A DNA stretch of 64,000 nt from Pseudonocardia hierapolitana (GCF_007994075.1 NZ_VIWU01000001.1:5146001-5210000); one strand, 5' to 3'; positions 35,632-46,255 are shown, numbered from the stretch's first letter. Program-made: numbers and translations. Notes: generated by a model not told the origin, from the letters alone.

Positions 35632-36660
35632 ATGAAGTACCGCACACTTGGCCGAACCGGGATCCGGGTCAGCGCCTACTGTCTGGGTGCCATGATGTTC
35701 GGGCGCATGGGAAACTCCGACCACAACGAATCGATTCGCATCATCCACAAGGCTGTGGACGCGGGGATCAATTTCATCGACACTGCTGACGCGTATTCCC
35801 TCGGTGAATCCGAGGAGATCGTCGGAAAGGCCCTCAAGGGTCGCCGCGACAACATCGTACTCGCCAGCAAGGCGCATCTGCCGATGAGCGATGATCCCAA
35901 CCACCGGGGAAATTCACGGCGCTGGATCATTTCCGAGGTCGAGAACTCTCTGCGACGTCTCCAGGCCGACCACCTGGATCTGTACCAGATCCACCGCCCC
36001 GACCCGACAACCGATATCGAGGAGACACTGTCGGCGCTGTCCGATCTGATTCACAGCGGCAAGGTGCGCGCCATCGGCACGTCATCCTTCCCCGCCTCCG
36101 ACATCGTCGAGGCGCAGTGGGTCGCCGAGCGTCGTGGCCTTGAGCGCTTCCGGACCGAGCAGCCGGCATACTCGATCATCAATCGGAGCATCGAACGCGA
36201 GGTGCTGCCGGTCTGCCAGCGCTACGGCATGGGCACGCTGGTCTGGAGCCCTCTCGGCCAGGGCCTGCTCACCGGACGGTTCCGGAAGGGCAAGCAGTAC
36301 GACAGCCACCGCTACGGCCTGATGCCGCACCACTTCGACGTCGAACGCAAGCTCGACGTCGTCGAACAGCTCATCCCGCTCGCCGAGACGGCGGGCCTGC
36401 CGATGACCCACCTCGCCATGGCGTTCGCGATCGCTCACCCCGGCGTCACCTCGGCCATCATGGGGCCGCGCACCATGGAACAGTTCGACGACCTGTTGGC
36501 CGGCGCCGACGTCACCCTGGACGACGAGATCCTCGACCGGATCGACGAGGTCGCCCCGCCCGGTACCGACGCCGGTCCCAACGAGGTGACCTACGCACCG
36601 CCGCCCGTCACGACCGTGAGCCTGCGTCGCCGGCCGGTCGCCGAACGCTCCGCAGCGTGA
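35632..36660 (+). CDS. Aldo/keto reductase
   Basis: 342 residues of the AKR TIM-barrel: YRTLGRTGIRVSAYCLGAMMFG, the catalytic Asp and Tyr in FIDTADAYSLGESEEIVGKAL, Lys in VLASKAHLPM and His in YQIHRPDPTTDIEETL. The C-terminal IMGPRTMEQFDDLLAG binds NADPH. It reduces aldehydes or ketones; relatives next to AraC regulators respond to reactive carbonyls. ATG 35632 follows GAAGGA. Confidence 0.9.
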   Translation: MKYRTLGRTGIRVSAYCLGAMMFGRMGNSDHNESIRIIHKAVDAGINFIDTADAYSLGESEEIVGKALKGRRDNIVLASKAHLPMSDDPNHRGNSRRWIISEVENSLRRLQADHLDLYQIHRPDPTTDIEETLSALSDLIHSGKVRAIGTSSFPASDIVEAQWVAERRGLERFRTEQPAYSIINRSIEREVLPVCQRYGMGTLVWSPLGQGLLTGRFRKGKQYDSHRYGLMPHHFDVERKLDVVEQLIPLAETAGLPMTHLAMAFAIAHPGVTSAIMGPRTMEQFDDLLAGADVTLDDEILDRIDEVAPPGTDAGPNEVTYAPPPVTTVSLRRRPVAERSAA

Positions 36661-36744
36661 GCGACAGCCGCACGGAGGCCCCGCGGCCCAACGCGATGAC
36701 CTAGGCATGCTGGCATCGCAGGCAGGCGGAATCTCGGACGTCGG

Positions 36745-37524
36745 TCACGGGCGTTCGGGCCACGGGACGCGGGGGTAGGGGGAGCGGCGGGTGGCGTCCG
36801 CCGCGGACAGCGTGCCCGCTGCCACCGCGGCGTGCAGCGCCGCCACCTCGGCCAGCTCCGCCCGCTGCCCGGCCACGAAGGTGGGGCCGACCGGATCGCC
36901 GTGGCCGGGCACGACCGTGCGGGGCCGCAGCGCGAGGAGCGCGTCCAAGGTGGCGGGCCACTCCGGCACGATCGCGTCCTCCAGGTCGGGCGGGGCGCCC
37001 TGCTCGACGAGGTCGCCTGCGAAGACGACGCCGGCGTCGGGCACCGCGACGACCAGGTCGTGGTCGGTGTGGCCGCGGCCGAGGTGCAGGAGCTCGACCG
37101 GGCGGCCGCCGAGGTCCAGCGTGGCGGGCGCGTCGGCGTCGGGCAGCGGGGGTTCGGTGGTGGCGAGCGCGTCGGCGGTGCCGTGGTCGCCGTGGTCGCG
37201 GTAGTACGCGGCCCACCGGGTCCGCTGGGCCGCCGCGGTGGCGGCGAGCACCGCGCGGCAGCGGGGTAGCGCGTGCACGGGGGCCGGGGCGAAGGCGGCG
37301 GTGCCGAAGCAGTGGTCGAAGTGCGCGTGCGTGATCGCGACGGTCAGCGGCAGCGCGGTGAGCTCGCGTACCGCGGCGGCGAGCTCGGCGCCCTGGCCTG
37401 CATCGCCGCGGGTGTCGACGACGAGCGCGCGCTCGGCGCCGAGCACCAGCCCGACGGTGAGGTCGAGCTCGGTGTACCGGCGGGCGAGAACGCCGTCGCC
37501 GACCTCGACCCAGCGCCCGTCCAT
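36745..37524 (-). CDS. MBL-fold metallo-hydrolase
   Basis: 259 residues. The zinc motif THAHFDHCFG is at 65-74, with later ligands His in LGRGHTDHDL, Asp in VFAGDLVEQGAPP and His in VVPGHGDPVG. This order fits the metallo-beta-lactamase fold used by glyoxalase II-like and lactonase-like hydrolases. The substrate cannot be read. ATG 37524 shares one base with the ComB-like stop (TGATG), so translation is coupled. Confidence 0.88.
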   Translation of the reverse strand: MDGRWVEVGDGVLARRYTELDLTVGLVLGAERALVVDTRGDAGQGAELAAAVRELTALPLTVAITHAHFDHCFGTAAFAPAPVHALPRCRAVLAATAAAQRTRWAAYYRDHGDHGTADALATTEPPLPDADAPATLDLGGRPVELLHLGRGHTDHDLVVAVPDAGVVFAGDLVEQGAPPDLEDAIVPEWPATLDALLALRPRTVVPGHGDPVGPTFVAGQRAELAEVAALHAAVAAGTLSAADATRRSPYPRVPWPERP

Positions 37525-38282
37525 CACTCCGCCCGCAGGAAGCCGTCCTGCAGGCGTGGGACGGCGGTGCTCGCGTCGAGGGCGGCCGCGAGCTCCACGT
37601 CGGCCGCGAAGCCCTCGGCGAGCAGCTCCCGCCCGGAGGACGTCGCCGCGAGCACTGCACCGAGCCCCCGGTCGCGCGCGACGGCGAACTGCGCGGCCGC
37701 GAGATCGGCCTCCGGGGAGCGGTCCCGTAGCGCGGCCGCGACGGCGCCTGCGCCGAGCGCGTCCTCGGCGGCGACGCGCATGGTGTCGTCCGGCCACCGC
37801 TCGCCGGCCGGGACGATCCCGATCGGCCCGCCCACCGCCCGCGCCGCCGAGGCCACGGCGGAGGCGTTGCGCAGGCATCCCGCGAGCAGCACGGCCCCGG
37901 TGGCGGCCACCGCGGCGCAGAGCGTGGCGCCGTTGGGGGAGGGCAGGGCCAGGCGCGTGCCGGCGGGCAGCCCGGTGAGCGACGCGGGGGAGAGCGAGGG
38001 ACCCGGCCCGCGCCGCGGACCGGCGCGGACGACGTCCGGTGGAACGGGCCGGTCGGCTTCCGCGGAACGCAGGGGGAGGACCGCCGCCCGGCGGCCCACG
38101 GCGACGTCGACCGCGGTGGAGAACGACAGCACGTCGACCACGATCACGACCGCGCAGTCCGCGGCCAGCAGGGCCGCGCCCTCGCGGCCCCACTCCAGCC
38201 GGACTCCGTGGTCGAGCTGCCGATGTTCGGGACGAGTGCCGGGCACGGTTCGGCAACCTACTGCGTCCATGACGCCGAACAC
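37524..38282 (-). CDS. 2-phosphosulfolactate phosphatase-like (ComB family)
   Basis: 252 residues with ComB motifs: VVIVVDVLSFSTAVDVAV, LALPSPNGATLCAAVAATG, IGIVPAGERWPDD, RVAAEDALGAGAVAAAL and LLAEGFAADVELAAALD. ComB dephosphorylates 2-phosphosulfolactate in coenzyme M synthesis; this organism is unlikely to make coenzyme M, so a different small organophosphate is probable. The start may also be the ATG at 38270. Coupled to the MBL hydrolase. Confidence 0.8.
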   Translation of the reverse strand: MFGVMDAVGCRTVPGTRPEHRQLDHGVRLEWGREGAALLAADCAVVIVVDVLSFSTAVDVAVGRRAAVLPLRSAEADRPVPPDVVRAGPRRGPGPSLSPASLTGLPAGTRLALPSPNGATLCAAVAATGAVLLAGCLRNASAVASAARAVGGPIGIVPAGERWPDDTMRVAAEDALGAGAVAAALRDRSPEADLAAAQFAVARDRGLGAVLAATSSGRELLAEGFAADVELAAALDASTAVPRLQDGFLRAE

Positions 38283-38340
38283 GATCTCTTTCCAGACACT
38301 GACGGTAGCTGCCCGATCCCAGTAGCGTCACGGGGCGGAT

Positions 38341-38397
38341 TCCGACGAACGGCGCGTTCGCCGGATAGGTTCCGACCAACGCGCCGTTCGTCGGAAC
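38341..38397. repeat. Dispersed TTCCGACGA dyad repeat, copy 2
   Basis: Two tandem hairpins at 38341-38365 and 38369-38397 with the same sizes, order and core sequence as copy 1 at 12352-12408. Differences include an A replacing G that turns a G-T pair into A-T, and one mismatch in each hairpin. It lies between two genes of the same strand, directly after the MoeA-fusion stop, so it may terminate that transcript. Confidence 0.7.
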
Positions 38398-38401
38398 GGA
38401 G

Positions 38402-40303
38402 CTAGCGGATCCTGCGGCCCATTTCCGTGCACCCGTAGCCGCCCAGCGCCTCCACCTCCGCCCGGAATTCCGGGCGGGCCAGCAGCTCCCACAGTGGTGC
38501 GAGCAGCGGGTCGTCGACCATCGAAGCGCGCAGGACCAGGTCGTAGGGCTCGCGGGCGACCGGCACGAAGTCCAGCCCGAACGCCCGCGCCGCGGCGAGG
38601 ATGCCGAGCCCGGCGTCGGCGCGGCCGGCCGCGACGGCCGCGGCCACGGCCAGGTGGGTGTGCTCCTCCCGGGAGTAGCCGTCGATCGCCGCGGGGTCGA
38701 TGCCCCGGTTCGCCAGCTCGTGGTCGAGCAGCACCCGGGTGCCCGCGCCGCGCTGCCGGTTCACGTAGCGGACCCGGGTGAGGCCGTCGATCCCGGTGAG
38801 GCCGAGCGGGTTGCCGGCCGCCACGATCAAGCCTTGGTCGCGGTGCACGAGCCGCACCACGGCGACGTCCTCGTCGCCGAGGACCCGTTCGACGTACGGC
38901 AGCGTGTACTCGCCGGTGGCCGGGTCGAGCAGGTGCGAACCCGCGAGGTGGCACAGCCCGTCCCGCAGCGCGACGAGCCCGCCGAGGGACCCGACGTTCG
39001 CGCCGGCGAGGGTGACCAGCGGGTCGTCGGCCCGCAGCGCGGACGCGGCCACGTCGAGCACGAGGTCGTGCGACCCGATCGCGACGATGGTGCGCCCGAT
39101 CTCGCCGAGCCCGCGCAGGAGCTCCACCCGCACCCGTTCCCCGGCGTGGTGGCCCTCCAGCCCGGCCGGGACGACCAGCAGCCCGTCGGCCCGCACGAGC
39201 GAGGTGAGCACGCCTGCCCCGCGCGGCAGCGGCGTGGCGACGATCTCCCCGCCGACCCGCCCGAGCCGCACCCGCACCCAGTCGTCCATGCCGATGTTGG
39301 AGGCGAGCTTGCGGGCCAGCCGGGCCGTCGCCACCGGCCGCTCCCGGGGTGCGGCCCCCTCCAGGGCGGCGAGCAGCGGCGCGGCGAAGATGTCGAAGGT
39401 CAGCGCGGCCGACACCGGGTAGCCGGGGGCGCCGAGCACCGGGGTCGCGTCGACCGTGCCGAGGACGACCGGGTGGCCCGGACGCACCGCGACGCCGTGC
39501 ACGGCGAGCGTGCCCGCCCCCGCGACGACCCGCGCCGTGTAGTCGTCGCGCCCCGCGCTCGAGCCGGCGACGAGCACCACGAGGTCGGCGTCGGCCGCGG
39601 CCTTGCGCATCGCCTCGGTGATGAGCGCAGGGTCGTCGGGGACGATCGGTGTGACGCGCGCGGTGCAGCCCAGCTCCCGGGCCTGCGCCGCGAGCATCAG
39701 CGAGTTGGTGTCGACGATCTCGCCCGGTGCCGGCTCGGTGCCGATGGGGCGGATCTCGTCGCCGGTCGGGACGATCACGACCGACGGCGACCGCCGGACG
39801 GCCAGCTCCACCACACCGGCCGCGGCGGCGGCCGCGACGTCGACCGGCCGCAGCCGGTGGCCTGCCGGGAGCAGCAGCTCGGACGCGGAGACGTCCTCGC
39901 CGATCGAGCGCACGTGCTGGTAGGGCGGCACGGCGGCGCGCACCTCGGCGGCGTCCCCGACGCGGTGCACGTGCTCGCGCATGACCACGCCGTCGTAGCC
40001 GTCGGGCAGCGGGTCGCCCGTGTCGACCACGGCGAAGTCGGTGAGCAGCACGGGTGTGGTCTCGGCCGCCCCGACGGTGTCGGCGGCGCGCACCGCGATC
40101 CCGTCCATGCCGGCCGCATCGAACGCGGGGGAGGAGCGCCGGGCCCACACGGGCTCGGCCGTCACCCGCCCGACCGCCTCGCCGACGGGCACCCGCACGG
40201 CGTCCACCCGCGGAGGGCACCCCGCGGTCGCACACGCGTCCCGCCACGCGTCGAGCGCCTGATCGGCGGGGACGTCGGACACGAACGGCGAGTCGGCGAC
40301 CAC
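38402..40303 (-). CDS. MoeA-like molybdopterin biosynthesis protein fused to a PBP-like substrate-binding domain
   Basis: 633 residues. The first about 400 form MoeA: GMDGIAVRAADT, PLPDGYDGVVMREHV, VVIVPTGDEIRPIG, DTNSLMLAAQARELG, VLVAGSSAGRDDYT and PVLGAPGYPVSAALTFD. MoeA inserts molybdate into adenylated molybdopterin. The remaining part (IVAIGSHDLVLDVAA, RYVNRQRGAGTRVLLDHEL, YSREEHTHLAVAAAVAAGRADAG) is a LysR/periplasmic-binding-type domain seen in such fusions, possibly sensing molybdate or tungstate. No signal peptide. The gene is divergent from the Dap cluster 203 bases away. Confidence 0.88.
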   Translation of the reverse strand: MVADSPFVSDVPADQALDAWRDACATAGCPPRVDAVRVPVGEAVGRVTAEPVWARRSSPAFDAAGMDGIAVRAADTVGAAETTPVLLTDFAVVDTGDPLPDGYDGVVMREHVHRVGDAAEVRAAVPPYQHVRSIGEDVSASELLLPAGHRLRPVDVAAAAAAGVVELAVRRSPSVVIVPTGDEIRPIGTEPAPGEIVDTNSLMLAAQARELGCTARVTPIVPDDPALITEAMRKAAADADLVVLVAGSSAGRDDYTARVVAGAGTLAVHGVAVRPGHPVVLGTVDATPVLGAPGYPVSAALTFDIFAAPLLAALEGAAPRERPVATARLARKLASNIGMDDWVRVRLGRVGGEIVATPLPRGAGVLTSLVRADGLLVVPAGLEGHHAGERVRVELLRGLGEIGRTIVAIGSHDLVLDVAASALRADDPLVTLAGANVGSLGGLVALRDGLCHLAGSHLLDPATGEYTLPYVERVLGDEDVAVVRLVHRDQGLIVAAGNPLGLTGIDGLTRVRYVNRQRGAGTRVLLDHELANRGIDPAAIDGYSREEHTHLAVAAAVAAGRADAGLGILAAARAFGLDFVPVAREPYDLVLRASMVDDPLLAPLWELLARPEFRAEVEALGGYGCTEMGRRIR

Positions 40304-40332
40304 TTGGGAACGGTACGACGTTCCGGGCGGGT

Positions 40333-40344
40333 GGGGTCCACCCC
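40333..40344. promoter_or_regulatory. GGGGT-N2-ACCCC palindrome, site A
   Basis: GGGGTCCACCCC in the 203-base gap between the MoeA-fusion and the sbnA-like gene, 30 bases upstream of the former. The same core occurs at 54907-54918 and 57554-57565 in the Hsp70 island. It could be an operator; the match may also be chance in G-rich DNA. Confidence 0.3.
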
Positions 40345-40506
40345 CCGCTCACCGCGGTCGGGACAACCCCACGTGGATCCGGGGGTGCCCCGCACCGAGC
40401 GGCGTGCTGCCCCCATCGTTCCACGCCGTCCCCGGAAGCATTCTTGTGCCCAACAGCGCACCGACCGATCAGGGCATCCAGGTCGGTTCAGCAATGAGGG
40501 GGCATC

Positions 40507-41487
40507 ATGCCGATCATCTCCGTTCCCCAGGAGTTCAACGAGGACGACCTCTACGTCGACTTGCGACCGATCTTCGGTCACCCGTTGTTCCTGAAGTGCG
40601 AGGGATTCAATTTCGCCGGCTCGGTCAAGTTGAAGGCCGCGAACGAGATGGTCGAGGCCGCGGAGCGCAGCGGTGTCCTGCGGCCGGGGTCCGTGCTGGT
40701 CGAGTCCTCGTCCGGGAACCTGGGCGTGGCGCTGAGCATCATCGCGGCGAGCAAGGGCTACAGGTTCCGGTGTGTCACCGATTCCCGCTGCAACCTGGCG
40801 ACCCGGTTGCTGATGGAGGCTCTGGGCAGCGAGGTGCACGTCATCAGCGATCCCGACCCGGAGAGCGGATACCTCGGCGCGCGCCTGAACTACGTCCGCA
40901 ATCTCTGCGCCTCCGACGAGCGCTACGTGTGGCTCAACCAGTACACCAACGCCAATGCGTGGAAGGCGCACTACCGCACCACGGGCCCCGCCATCGCACG
41001 TCAATTCCCGGGGCTGGACGTGCTCTTCGTCGGGGCCGGCACGACCGGGACGCTGATGGGCTGCGCGCGCTACTTCAAGGACCGGCACCCGTCCGTCCGG
41101 ATCGTCGCCATCGACCCCGTCGGCTCGGTCAGCTTCGGCACGCCCGCGGCCCGCCGGATGCTCCCGGGCCTCGGCATGAACGTCCGCCCGCCGCTGCTCG
41201 ACGAGGGTTACGTGGACGAGGTCCTCCACGTCGAGGAGGCCGACGCGATCCGCACCTGCCACCAGCTGGCCCGACGCGGGTTCCTGTTCGGCGGCTCCAC
41301 CGGCACCGTGGTCAGCGGCGCCACGGCCTGGCTGGCCCGCCACGACGCGCGTGACCTCACCGCGGTCGCCATCGCCCCGGATCTCGGTGAGCGCTACCTC
41401 GACACGATCTACCAGAGCAACTGGGTGCAGGACCTCTACGGCGACGTGCTCGACGTCGACGAGCTGTCCGGTGCCCGGGCAGCCTGA
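40507..41487 (+). CDS. sbnA: SbnA-like N-(2-amino-2-carboxyethyl)-L-glutamate synthase, L-Dap pathway
   Basis: 326 residues of the cysteine-synthase PLP fold: [23 protein letters not shown] with the PLP lysine in [20 protein letters not shown] (phosphate-binding), [18 protein letters not shown] and [14 protein letters not shown]. SbnA joins O-phospho-L-serine and L-glutamate to form ACEGA, the precursor cleaved by SbnB to L-2,3-diaminopropionate. The presence of an SbnB homologue in the same operon is the main reason for this call over cysteine synthase. ATG 40507 follows GAGGGGG. First gene of the cluster. Confidence 0.85.
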   Translation: MPIISVPQEFNEDDLYVDLRPIFGHPLFLKCEGFNFAGSVKLKAANEMVEAAERSGVLRPGSVLVESSSGNLGVALSIIAASKGYRFRCVTDSRCNLATRLLMEALGSEVHVISDPDPESGYLGARLNYVRNLCASDERYVWLNQYTNANAWKAHYRTTGPAIARQFPGLDVLFVGAGTTGTLMGCARYFKDRHPSVRIVAIDPVGSVSFGTPAARRMLPGLGMNVRPPLLDEGYVDEVLHVEEADAIRTCHQLARRGFLFGGSTGTVVSGATAWLARHDARDLTAVAIAPDLGERYLDTIYQSNWVQDLYGDVLDVDELSGARAA

Positions 41488-41497
41488 GAGGCATGAG

Positions 41498-44400
41498 ATG
41501 AGCACGCTGATGCCTGACCCCGCGGCCGAGCTGCAGGCCCCGCGGGAGCAGAGCACGCAGCACCTCGTCCCGCTCGCCGAGCGCGACGACATCCGGCGGT
41601 CCATCCCGATGTCCGAGCTCGTGCTGGTCGACCGGTACGAGGCGCAGGGCTGGCGGGTCCGCAACGACGAGCGCCTCGACCGCCTGTTCGAGGAACGCTG
41701 CGACTGGGTCCGCACCTACGGCCGGGCGGGCCAGCTCGCGGTCGACTCCGCCGAACAGTCGCTCACGTACGACCAGCTCGACGCCCGGACCAACCAACTC
41801 GCCCGCTTCCTGCGCCTGCGCGGTGCGAACGCCGGCGACCGCATCGGCCTGCTGTTCGACCGTCCCGCGGACGCGTACCTGGCGATCCTCGCCGTCCTGA
41901 AGATCGGGGCCGTGTACGTCCCCGTGGACCCGGGCTCCCCGGCACACCGCATGGCCGCCATCGTCGAGGACGCCCGGGTGCGCACCGTGCTGTCGTCCTC
42001 GGACGTGGTCGACCGGGTGGAGCAGGTCGGACTGCTCGGTGCCGAGATCGTTCGCCTCGACCAGGCAGCGCGGTTGATCAACGAGCAGAGGTCGTACCGG
42101 CTCACGGACGCCGAGCGGGGCACGCGGGACTGCTCGCTCGCCTACATCACCTACCGGCAGGGTCCGGACGGGACGCCGACGGGCGTCGCCGTCGACCACC
42201 GGAGCGTCTGCAACTTCGTCAAGGTCGCCGCCGAGATGTACGGCATCCGGCCGTGGGACCGCGTCTACCAGGGCGTGCCGGTCGCCGACGACTTCTCGGT
42301 CGAGGAGATCTGGGTGCCCTGGGCCGTGGGCGCGACACTGGTGCCCCGACCCGCCGGCGTCAACCTGCTGGGCCAGGACCTCCACGCCTTCCTGACCGCG
42401 CAACGCGTCACCGCGATGTGCGGCATCCCGAGCCTGCTCGCCACGCTCGAGCAGGATCTCCCGGACCTGCGGTTCCTGCTGGTGGCCGGGCAGCCCTGCC
42501 CACCGGACCTCGTCCGGCGGTGGTACAAGCCCGGCCGGCGGTTCCTGAGCGTCTACGGTCCGTCCGAGGCGACGGTCTCGGCCGCGTGGACCGAGCTGCA
42601 CCCGGACAAGCCGGCGACCATCGGGATCCCCCTGCCCACCTACAGCACGGTCGTCCTCGACGTCGCGGACCCGTTCCACGCCCTCCCGCACGGGCAGATC
42701 GGTGAGATCGGCATCGCCGGCATCGGGCTGACCTGCGGCTACCAGAACCGCGATGACCTCACCGAGAAGACCTTCATCCCCGACTTCCTGGGCATCCCGG
42801 CGAACCCGTCGGGTCGGATCTTCCGCACCGGTGACCTCGGTCGGGTCAACCCGGACGGCGAGATCGAGTACCACGGCCGGCTCGACCGGCGGGGAGCGGC
42901 GTGCGGCTACCGCGCCGAGCTGGACGAGAGCGAGTCCGCGATGCCGCCGGCTCGCGAGGCCCCGGTGCCGCAGGGCGCCCCGCTGCCGGTTCCGCAGGCC
43001 GTGCAGCTGTCGGTGCCGCAGGCGGTCGAGCTGCCCACGCCGCAGACCGTTCAGCTCCCGGTGCCGCAGGCGATCGAGCTCCCGGTGCCGCAGGCCGCCC
43101 CGCTCCCGGAGCCGCAGGCCGCCCCGCTGCCGGTTCCGCAGGTTGTCGGGCTTCCCGTGCCGCAGGCGGTCGGGCTTCCCGTGCCGCAGGCGGTCGGGCT
43201 TCCCGTGCCGCAGGGGGTCGAGCTTCCCGTGCCGCAGGCGGTCGAGCTTCCCGTGCCGCAGGCGGTCGAGCTGCCTGTTCCGCAGGCGGTCGCGCTTCCG
43301 GTGCCACGGGCGTTCGAACTCCCCGTCCCGCAGAACGCGTCCCCCCCGACACCGTTCGTCGACACCCAGCCGACGCAGGTCATCGCGGCCGTCGGGGCCG
43401 TCGACGTGGTGGAGTCGCCGACTCCGCCCGCCGGCGGGGCGACGTCGGACGTGGAGCGGGAGTTCGCGGGCCTGCTGGCCGAGGTCATCGGAGCCGAGGT
43501 CCCTGTCGATGCGCATTTCTTCGACGACCTCGGCGCCGACTCGATGGTGATGGCGCGTTTCTGCGCCAGGCTCCGCAAGTGCGACGACCTGCCTTCCGTC
43601 GCGATGAAGGACGTCTACGCGAACCCGAGCATCGCGGCCCTCGCACGTGCCTTCGCGCCGACGTCCGGCTCCGTCGACAAGGGTCTGGCCACCGCGCTCG
43701 CCACGGTTCTTGCCGAGGTCGTCGCTGCCGAGGTCCCTGTCGATGCGCATTTCTTCGACGACCTCGGCGCCGACTCGATGGTGATGGCGCGTTTCTGCGC
43801 CAGGCTCCGCAAGCGCGACGACCTGCCCTCCGTCGCGATGAAGGACGTCTACGCGCATCCCACGGTCACCCAGCTGGCCACGGCGTTCGGCACGCGGGCG
43901 TCCGCGACCGCCGGCCCGGCCGACTCGTCGGAGCCGCCGGTGCTCGGAACGCAGATCCTGAGTGCCGTCCGGGCGGTCCGCACGGTCCGCGTCGCGCGGC
44001 ACCGGCAGGCGCCGACCCGCAAGCAGCGGTACCTCCTCTGCGGCGCGCTGCAGCTCCTGTTCCTCGTCGCCTACCCGTCCCTCACCGGCTACGCCCTCAT
44101 CGGCGGCGTCGACTGGATCGCGGACGCCACCGCGCCGGTCGACATCTACCTGCGGTCGGTCGTGGTCGGTGTCGCGTCGTTCGTAGGCCTTTGCGGGCTT
44201 CCGGTCCTGCTCAAGTGGGTGCTCGTCGGCCGGTGGAAGCCGCAGGAGGTGCCCGTCTGGAGCCTCGCGTACTTCCGCTTCTGGGTCGTCAGGACGCTGG
44301 TCCAGCGGAACCCGATGGCCCTGTTCGTCGGCACGCCCCTCTACGCGTTCTACCTCAGGATGCTGGGTGCGAAGGTCGGGCGCGGCGTCGCGGTCTTCTC

Positions 44401-46255
44401 GAAGAACGTGCCCGTCTGCACCGACCTGCTCACCCTCGGCGACGGCGCCGTGATCATGAAGGACTCGTTCTTCACCGGCTACCGAGCCCACAACGGCGTG
44501 GTCCAGACCGGCGCGGTCACCCTCGGCAAGGACGCCCTCGTCGGCGATCACACCGTGCTCGACATCTGGACGTCCCTGGGCGAGGGTGCCCAGCTCGGCC
44601 ACTCCTCGTCACTGCACGCAGGCCAGACGGTCCCCGACGGGGAGCGCTGGCACGGTTCCCCCGCGCAGCGCACGGACGTCGACTACCGCCGCGTCGGCGA
44701 CACGGCGTGCGGCACGGTGCGCCGGGTCGTGTTCACGGTCGTGCAGCTGCTGAACCTGCTCCTGCTGACCCTGCCGCTGGCGACCGGCGGCGTGATCCTG
44801 CTGCTCGCCGCGGTCCCGCAGGTCACGGCACTGCTCGGCAACGGACCGCTGGCGTTGTGGGACTGGACGTTCTACCTGTACGCGCTGGTCGCATCGGCCG
44901 CGCTGATGTTCGGCTTCCTGTTCGTCGGACTGGTGTTCGTGTTCACCGTCCCGCGAGTGCTCGGTCTCGCGATCCGGCCGGGCAAGGTCTACCCGCTGTA
45001 CGGCTTCCACTACTGGGCCCACCGGACGATCGCGCGCCTGACCAACGTCAAGTTCTTCGCGTTCCTCTTCGGGGACAGCTCGTACATCGTCCATTACCTG
45101 CGTGGCCTCGGCTACGACCTCTCCCGCGTGGAACAGACCGGTTCGAACTTCGGCCAGCGGGTGAAGCACGACAACCCGTTCCTGAGCTCGGTCGGCACCG
45201 GAACCGTGGTCGCGGACGGGCTGTCGATCATCAATGCCGATTTCTCGAGCACCTCGTTCCGGGTGTCCCGGACGTCGATCGGCGCCCACAACTTCCTCGG
45301 CAACAACATCGCGTACCCGTCCCAGGGGCGTACCGGCGACAACTGCCTGCTCGCCACGAAGGTCATGGTCCCGATCGACGGGCCGATCCGGGAAGGTGTC
45401 GGGCTGCTGGGCTCGCCCAGCTTCGAGATCCCGCGATCGGTGCAGCGTGACATCGGGTTCGACCTGGACAGCGGCGAGCAGCGTCGTCGCCTCGCCGCCA
45501 AGAACAGGCACAACCTCGTCACGATGGTGCTGTTCCTGTTCGTCCGGTGGTTCTACGTCTTCGCGCTGACGCTCATCGCGATGCTCGCCGCCGACCTCCA
45601 CCACTCGTGGGGTGCAGCGGTGGTCGTGCCCGCCAACGCCCTCGCCCTCCTGGTCGGGGTCACCTGGTTCGTACTGGTCGAGCGGGCCGTCACCGGACTG
45701 CAGGCGTTGCGGCCGGATGGCTGCTCGATCTACGACCGCTCCTTCTGGCGGCACGAACGCTTCTGGAAGGTGCCTGCCCAGGCGTACCTGCTGATGTTCA
45801 ACGGCACGCCGTTCAAGAACGTGATCTGGCGGATGCTGGGCGTCCGGATCGGCGAGCGGGTGTTCGACGACGGTTGCGCGTTCGTCGAGAAGACCTTCGT
45901 CAGCATCGGCGACGGGTGCACGCTCAACGCCGGCAGCATCGTGCAGTGCCACTCGCAGGAGGACGGTGCTTTCAAGTCCGACCGCACCGCGATCGGTGCC
46001 GGCTGCACCCTCGGTGTCGGCGCATTCGTCCACTACGGCGTGACGATGGGCGAGCATTCGGTGCTCGCCGCCGACTCCTTCCTCATGAAGGGCGAGGAGA
46101 TGCCGCCGAACGCGCGGTGGGGCGGAAACCCCGCGAAGAAGATGCGCGAGCAATCCGCTGATCTGCAGGTGCGCCGGATCAGCATCGACGACAACCGCGC
46201 CGCTGTGCTCGTCCGCGGCGAACAGGACCCGGCAAGGAGAGGAACGATTCGATGA
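41498..46255 (+). CDS. Pls-like membrane non-ribosomal peptide synthetase with truncated adenylation domain
   Basis: 1585 residues. About 60-475 is the N-terminal subdomain of an adenylation domain; A3 reads [19 protein letters not shown] rather than SGSTGxPKG, and the chain leaves the fold after [20 protein letters not shown], lacking normal A8 and the A10 lysine. Residues 488-615 are a proline-glutamine octapeptide repeat. Two carriers follow ([15 protein letters not shown], Ser682 and Ser760). The rest has about six membrane helices alternating with three left-handed-beta-helix acyltransferase-like modules (about 955-1060, 1230-1310, 1450-1550). This carrier signature and membrane-condensing layout match poly-epsilon-lysine synthetase (Pls), which links amino acids at the membrane. 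Substrate loading must come from elsewhere. ATG 41498 lies 10 bases after the previous stop. Confidence 0.8.
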   Translation: MSTLMPDPAAELQAPREQSTQHLVPLAERDDIRRSIPMSELVLVDRYEAQGWRVRNDERLDRLFEERCDWVRTYGRAGQLAVDSAEQSLTYDQLDARTNQLARFLRLRGANAGDRIGLLFDRPADAYLAILAVLKIGAVYVPVDPGSPAHRMAAIVEDARVRTVLSSSDVVDRVEQVGLLGAEIVRLDQAARLINEQRSYRLTDAERGTRDCSLAYITYRQGPDGTPTGVAVDHRSVCNFVKVAAEMYGIRPWDRVYQGVPVADDFSVEEIWVPWAVGATLVPRPAGVNLLGQDLHAFLTAQRVTAMCGIPSLLATLEQDLPDLRFLLVAGQPCPPDLVRRWYKPGRRFLSVYGPSEATVSAAWTELHPDKPATIGIPLPTYSTVVLDVADPFHALPHGQIGEIGIAGIGLTCGYQNRDDLTEKTFIPDFLGIPANPSGRIFRTGDLGRVNPDGEIEYHGRLDRRGAACGYRAELDESESAMPPAREAPVPQGAPLPVPQAVQLSVPQAVELPTPQTVQLPVPQAIELPVPQAAPLPEPQAAPLPVPQVVGLPVPQAVGLPVPQAVGLPVPQGVELPVPQAVELPVPQAVELPVPQAVALPVPRAFELPVPQNASPPTPFVDTQPTQVIAAVGAVDVVESPTPPAGGATSDVEREFAGLLAEVIGAEVPVDAHFFDDLGADSMVMARFCARLRKCDDLPSVAMKDVYANPSIAALARAFAPTSGSVDKGLATALATVLAEVVAAEVPVDAHFFDDLGADSMVMARFCARLRKRDDLPSVAMKDVYAHPTVTQLATAFGTRASATAGPADSSEPPVLGTQILSAVRAVRTVRVARHRQAPTRKQRYLLCGALQLLFLVAYPSLTGYALIGGVDWIADATAPVDIYLRSVVVGVASFVGLCGLPVLLKWVLVGRWKPQEVPVWSLAYFRFWVVRTLVQRNPMALFVGTPLYAFYLRMLGAKVGRGVAVFSKNVPVCTDLLTLGDGAVIMKDSFFTGYRAHNGVVQTGAVTLGKDALVGDHTVLDIWTSLGEGAQLGHSSSLHAGQTVPDGERWHGSPAQRTDVDYRRVGDTACGTVRRVVFTVVQLLNLLLLTLPLATGGVILLLAAVPQVTALLGNGPLALWDWTFYLYALVASAALMFGFLFVGLVFVFTVPRVLGLAIRPGKVYPLYGFHYWAHRTIARLTNVKFFAFLFGDSSYIVHYLRGLGYDLSRVEQTGSNFGQRVKHDNPFLSSVGTGTVVADGLSIINADFSSTSFRVSRTSIGAHNFLGNNIAYPSQGRTGDNCLLATKVMVPIDGPIREGVGLLGSPSFEIPRSVQRDIGFDLDSGEQRRRLAAKNRHNLVTMVLFLFVRWFYVFALTLIAMLAADLHHSWGAAVVVPANALALLVGVTWFVLVERAVTGLQALRPDGCSIYDRSFWRHERFWKVPAQAYLLMFNGTPFKNVIWRMLGVRIGERVFDDGCAFVEKTFVSIGDGCTLNAGSIVQCHSQEDGAFKSDRTAIGAGCTLGVGAFVHYGVTMGEHSVLAADSFLMKGEEMPPNARWGGNPAKKMREQSADLQVRRISIDDNRAAVLVRGEQDPARRGTIR
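42959..43342 (+). repeat. Sixteen tandem 24-bp repeats encoding LPVPQAVx octapeptides
   Basis: Sixteen consecutive units of eight residues with consensus L-P-V-P-Q-A-V-x run from codon 488 of the synthetase to codon 615. Units 8-14 are nearly identical at DNA level (CCCGTGCCGCAGGCGGTCG), showing recent slippage or recombination. The segment replaces the adenylation C-terminal subdomain and would form an extended polyproline-rich linker. Copy number is likely to vary between strains. Confidence 0.9.
43461..43884 (+). repeat. Tandem duplication of the carrier-domain coding sequence, period 234 bp
   Basis: Two carrier domains 78 residues apart share a block with almost no base changes: 43493-43620 and 43727-43854 differ at about four positions, while flanks differ more. 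The identity extends over the phosphopantetheine serine. This indicates a recent duplication or gene conversion. Confidence 0.85.

Noticed and set aside
38654..40594. 646-codon plus-strand open frame
   Set aside because: Antisense shadow of the MoeA fusion.
42959..43342. Regular 24-bp repeats considered as a CRISPR array
   Set aside because: Repeats are contiguous with no spacers and stay in frame inside a protein gene.
41357..44602. 1081-codon minus-strand open frame
   Set aside because: Antisense shadow of the Pls-like synthetase; composition is His/Arg/Asp-rich with no domain.
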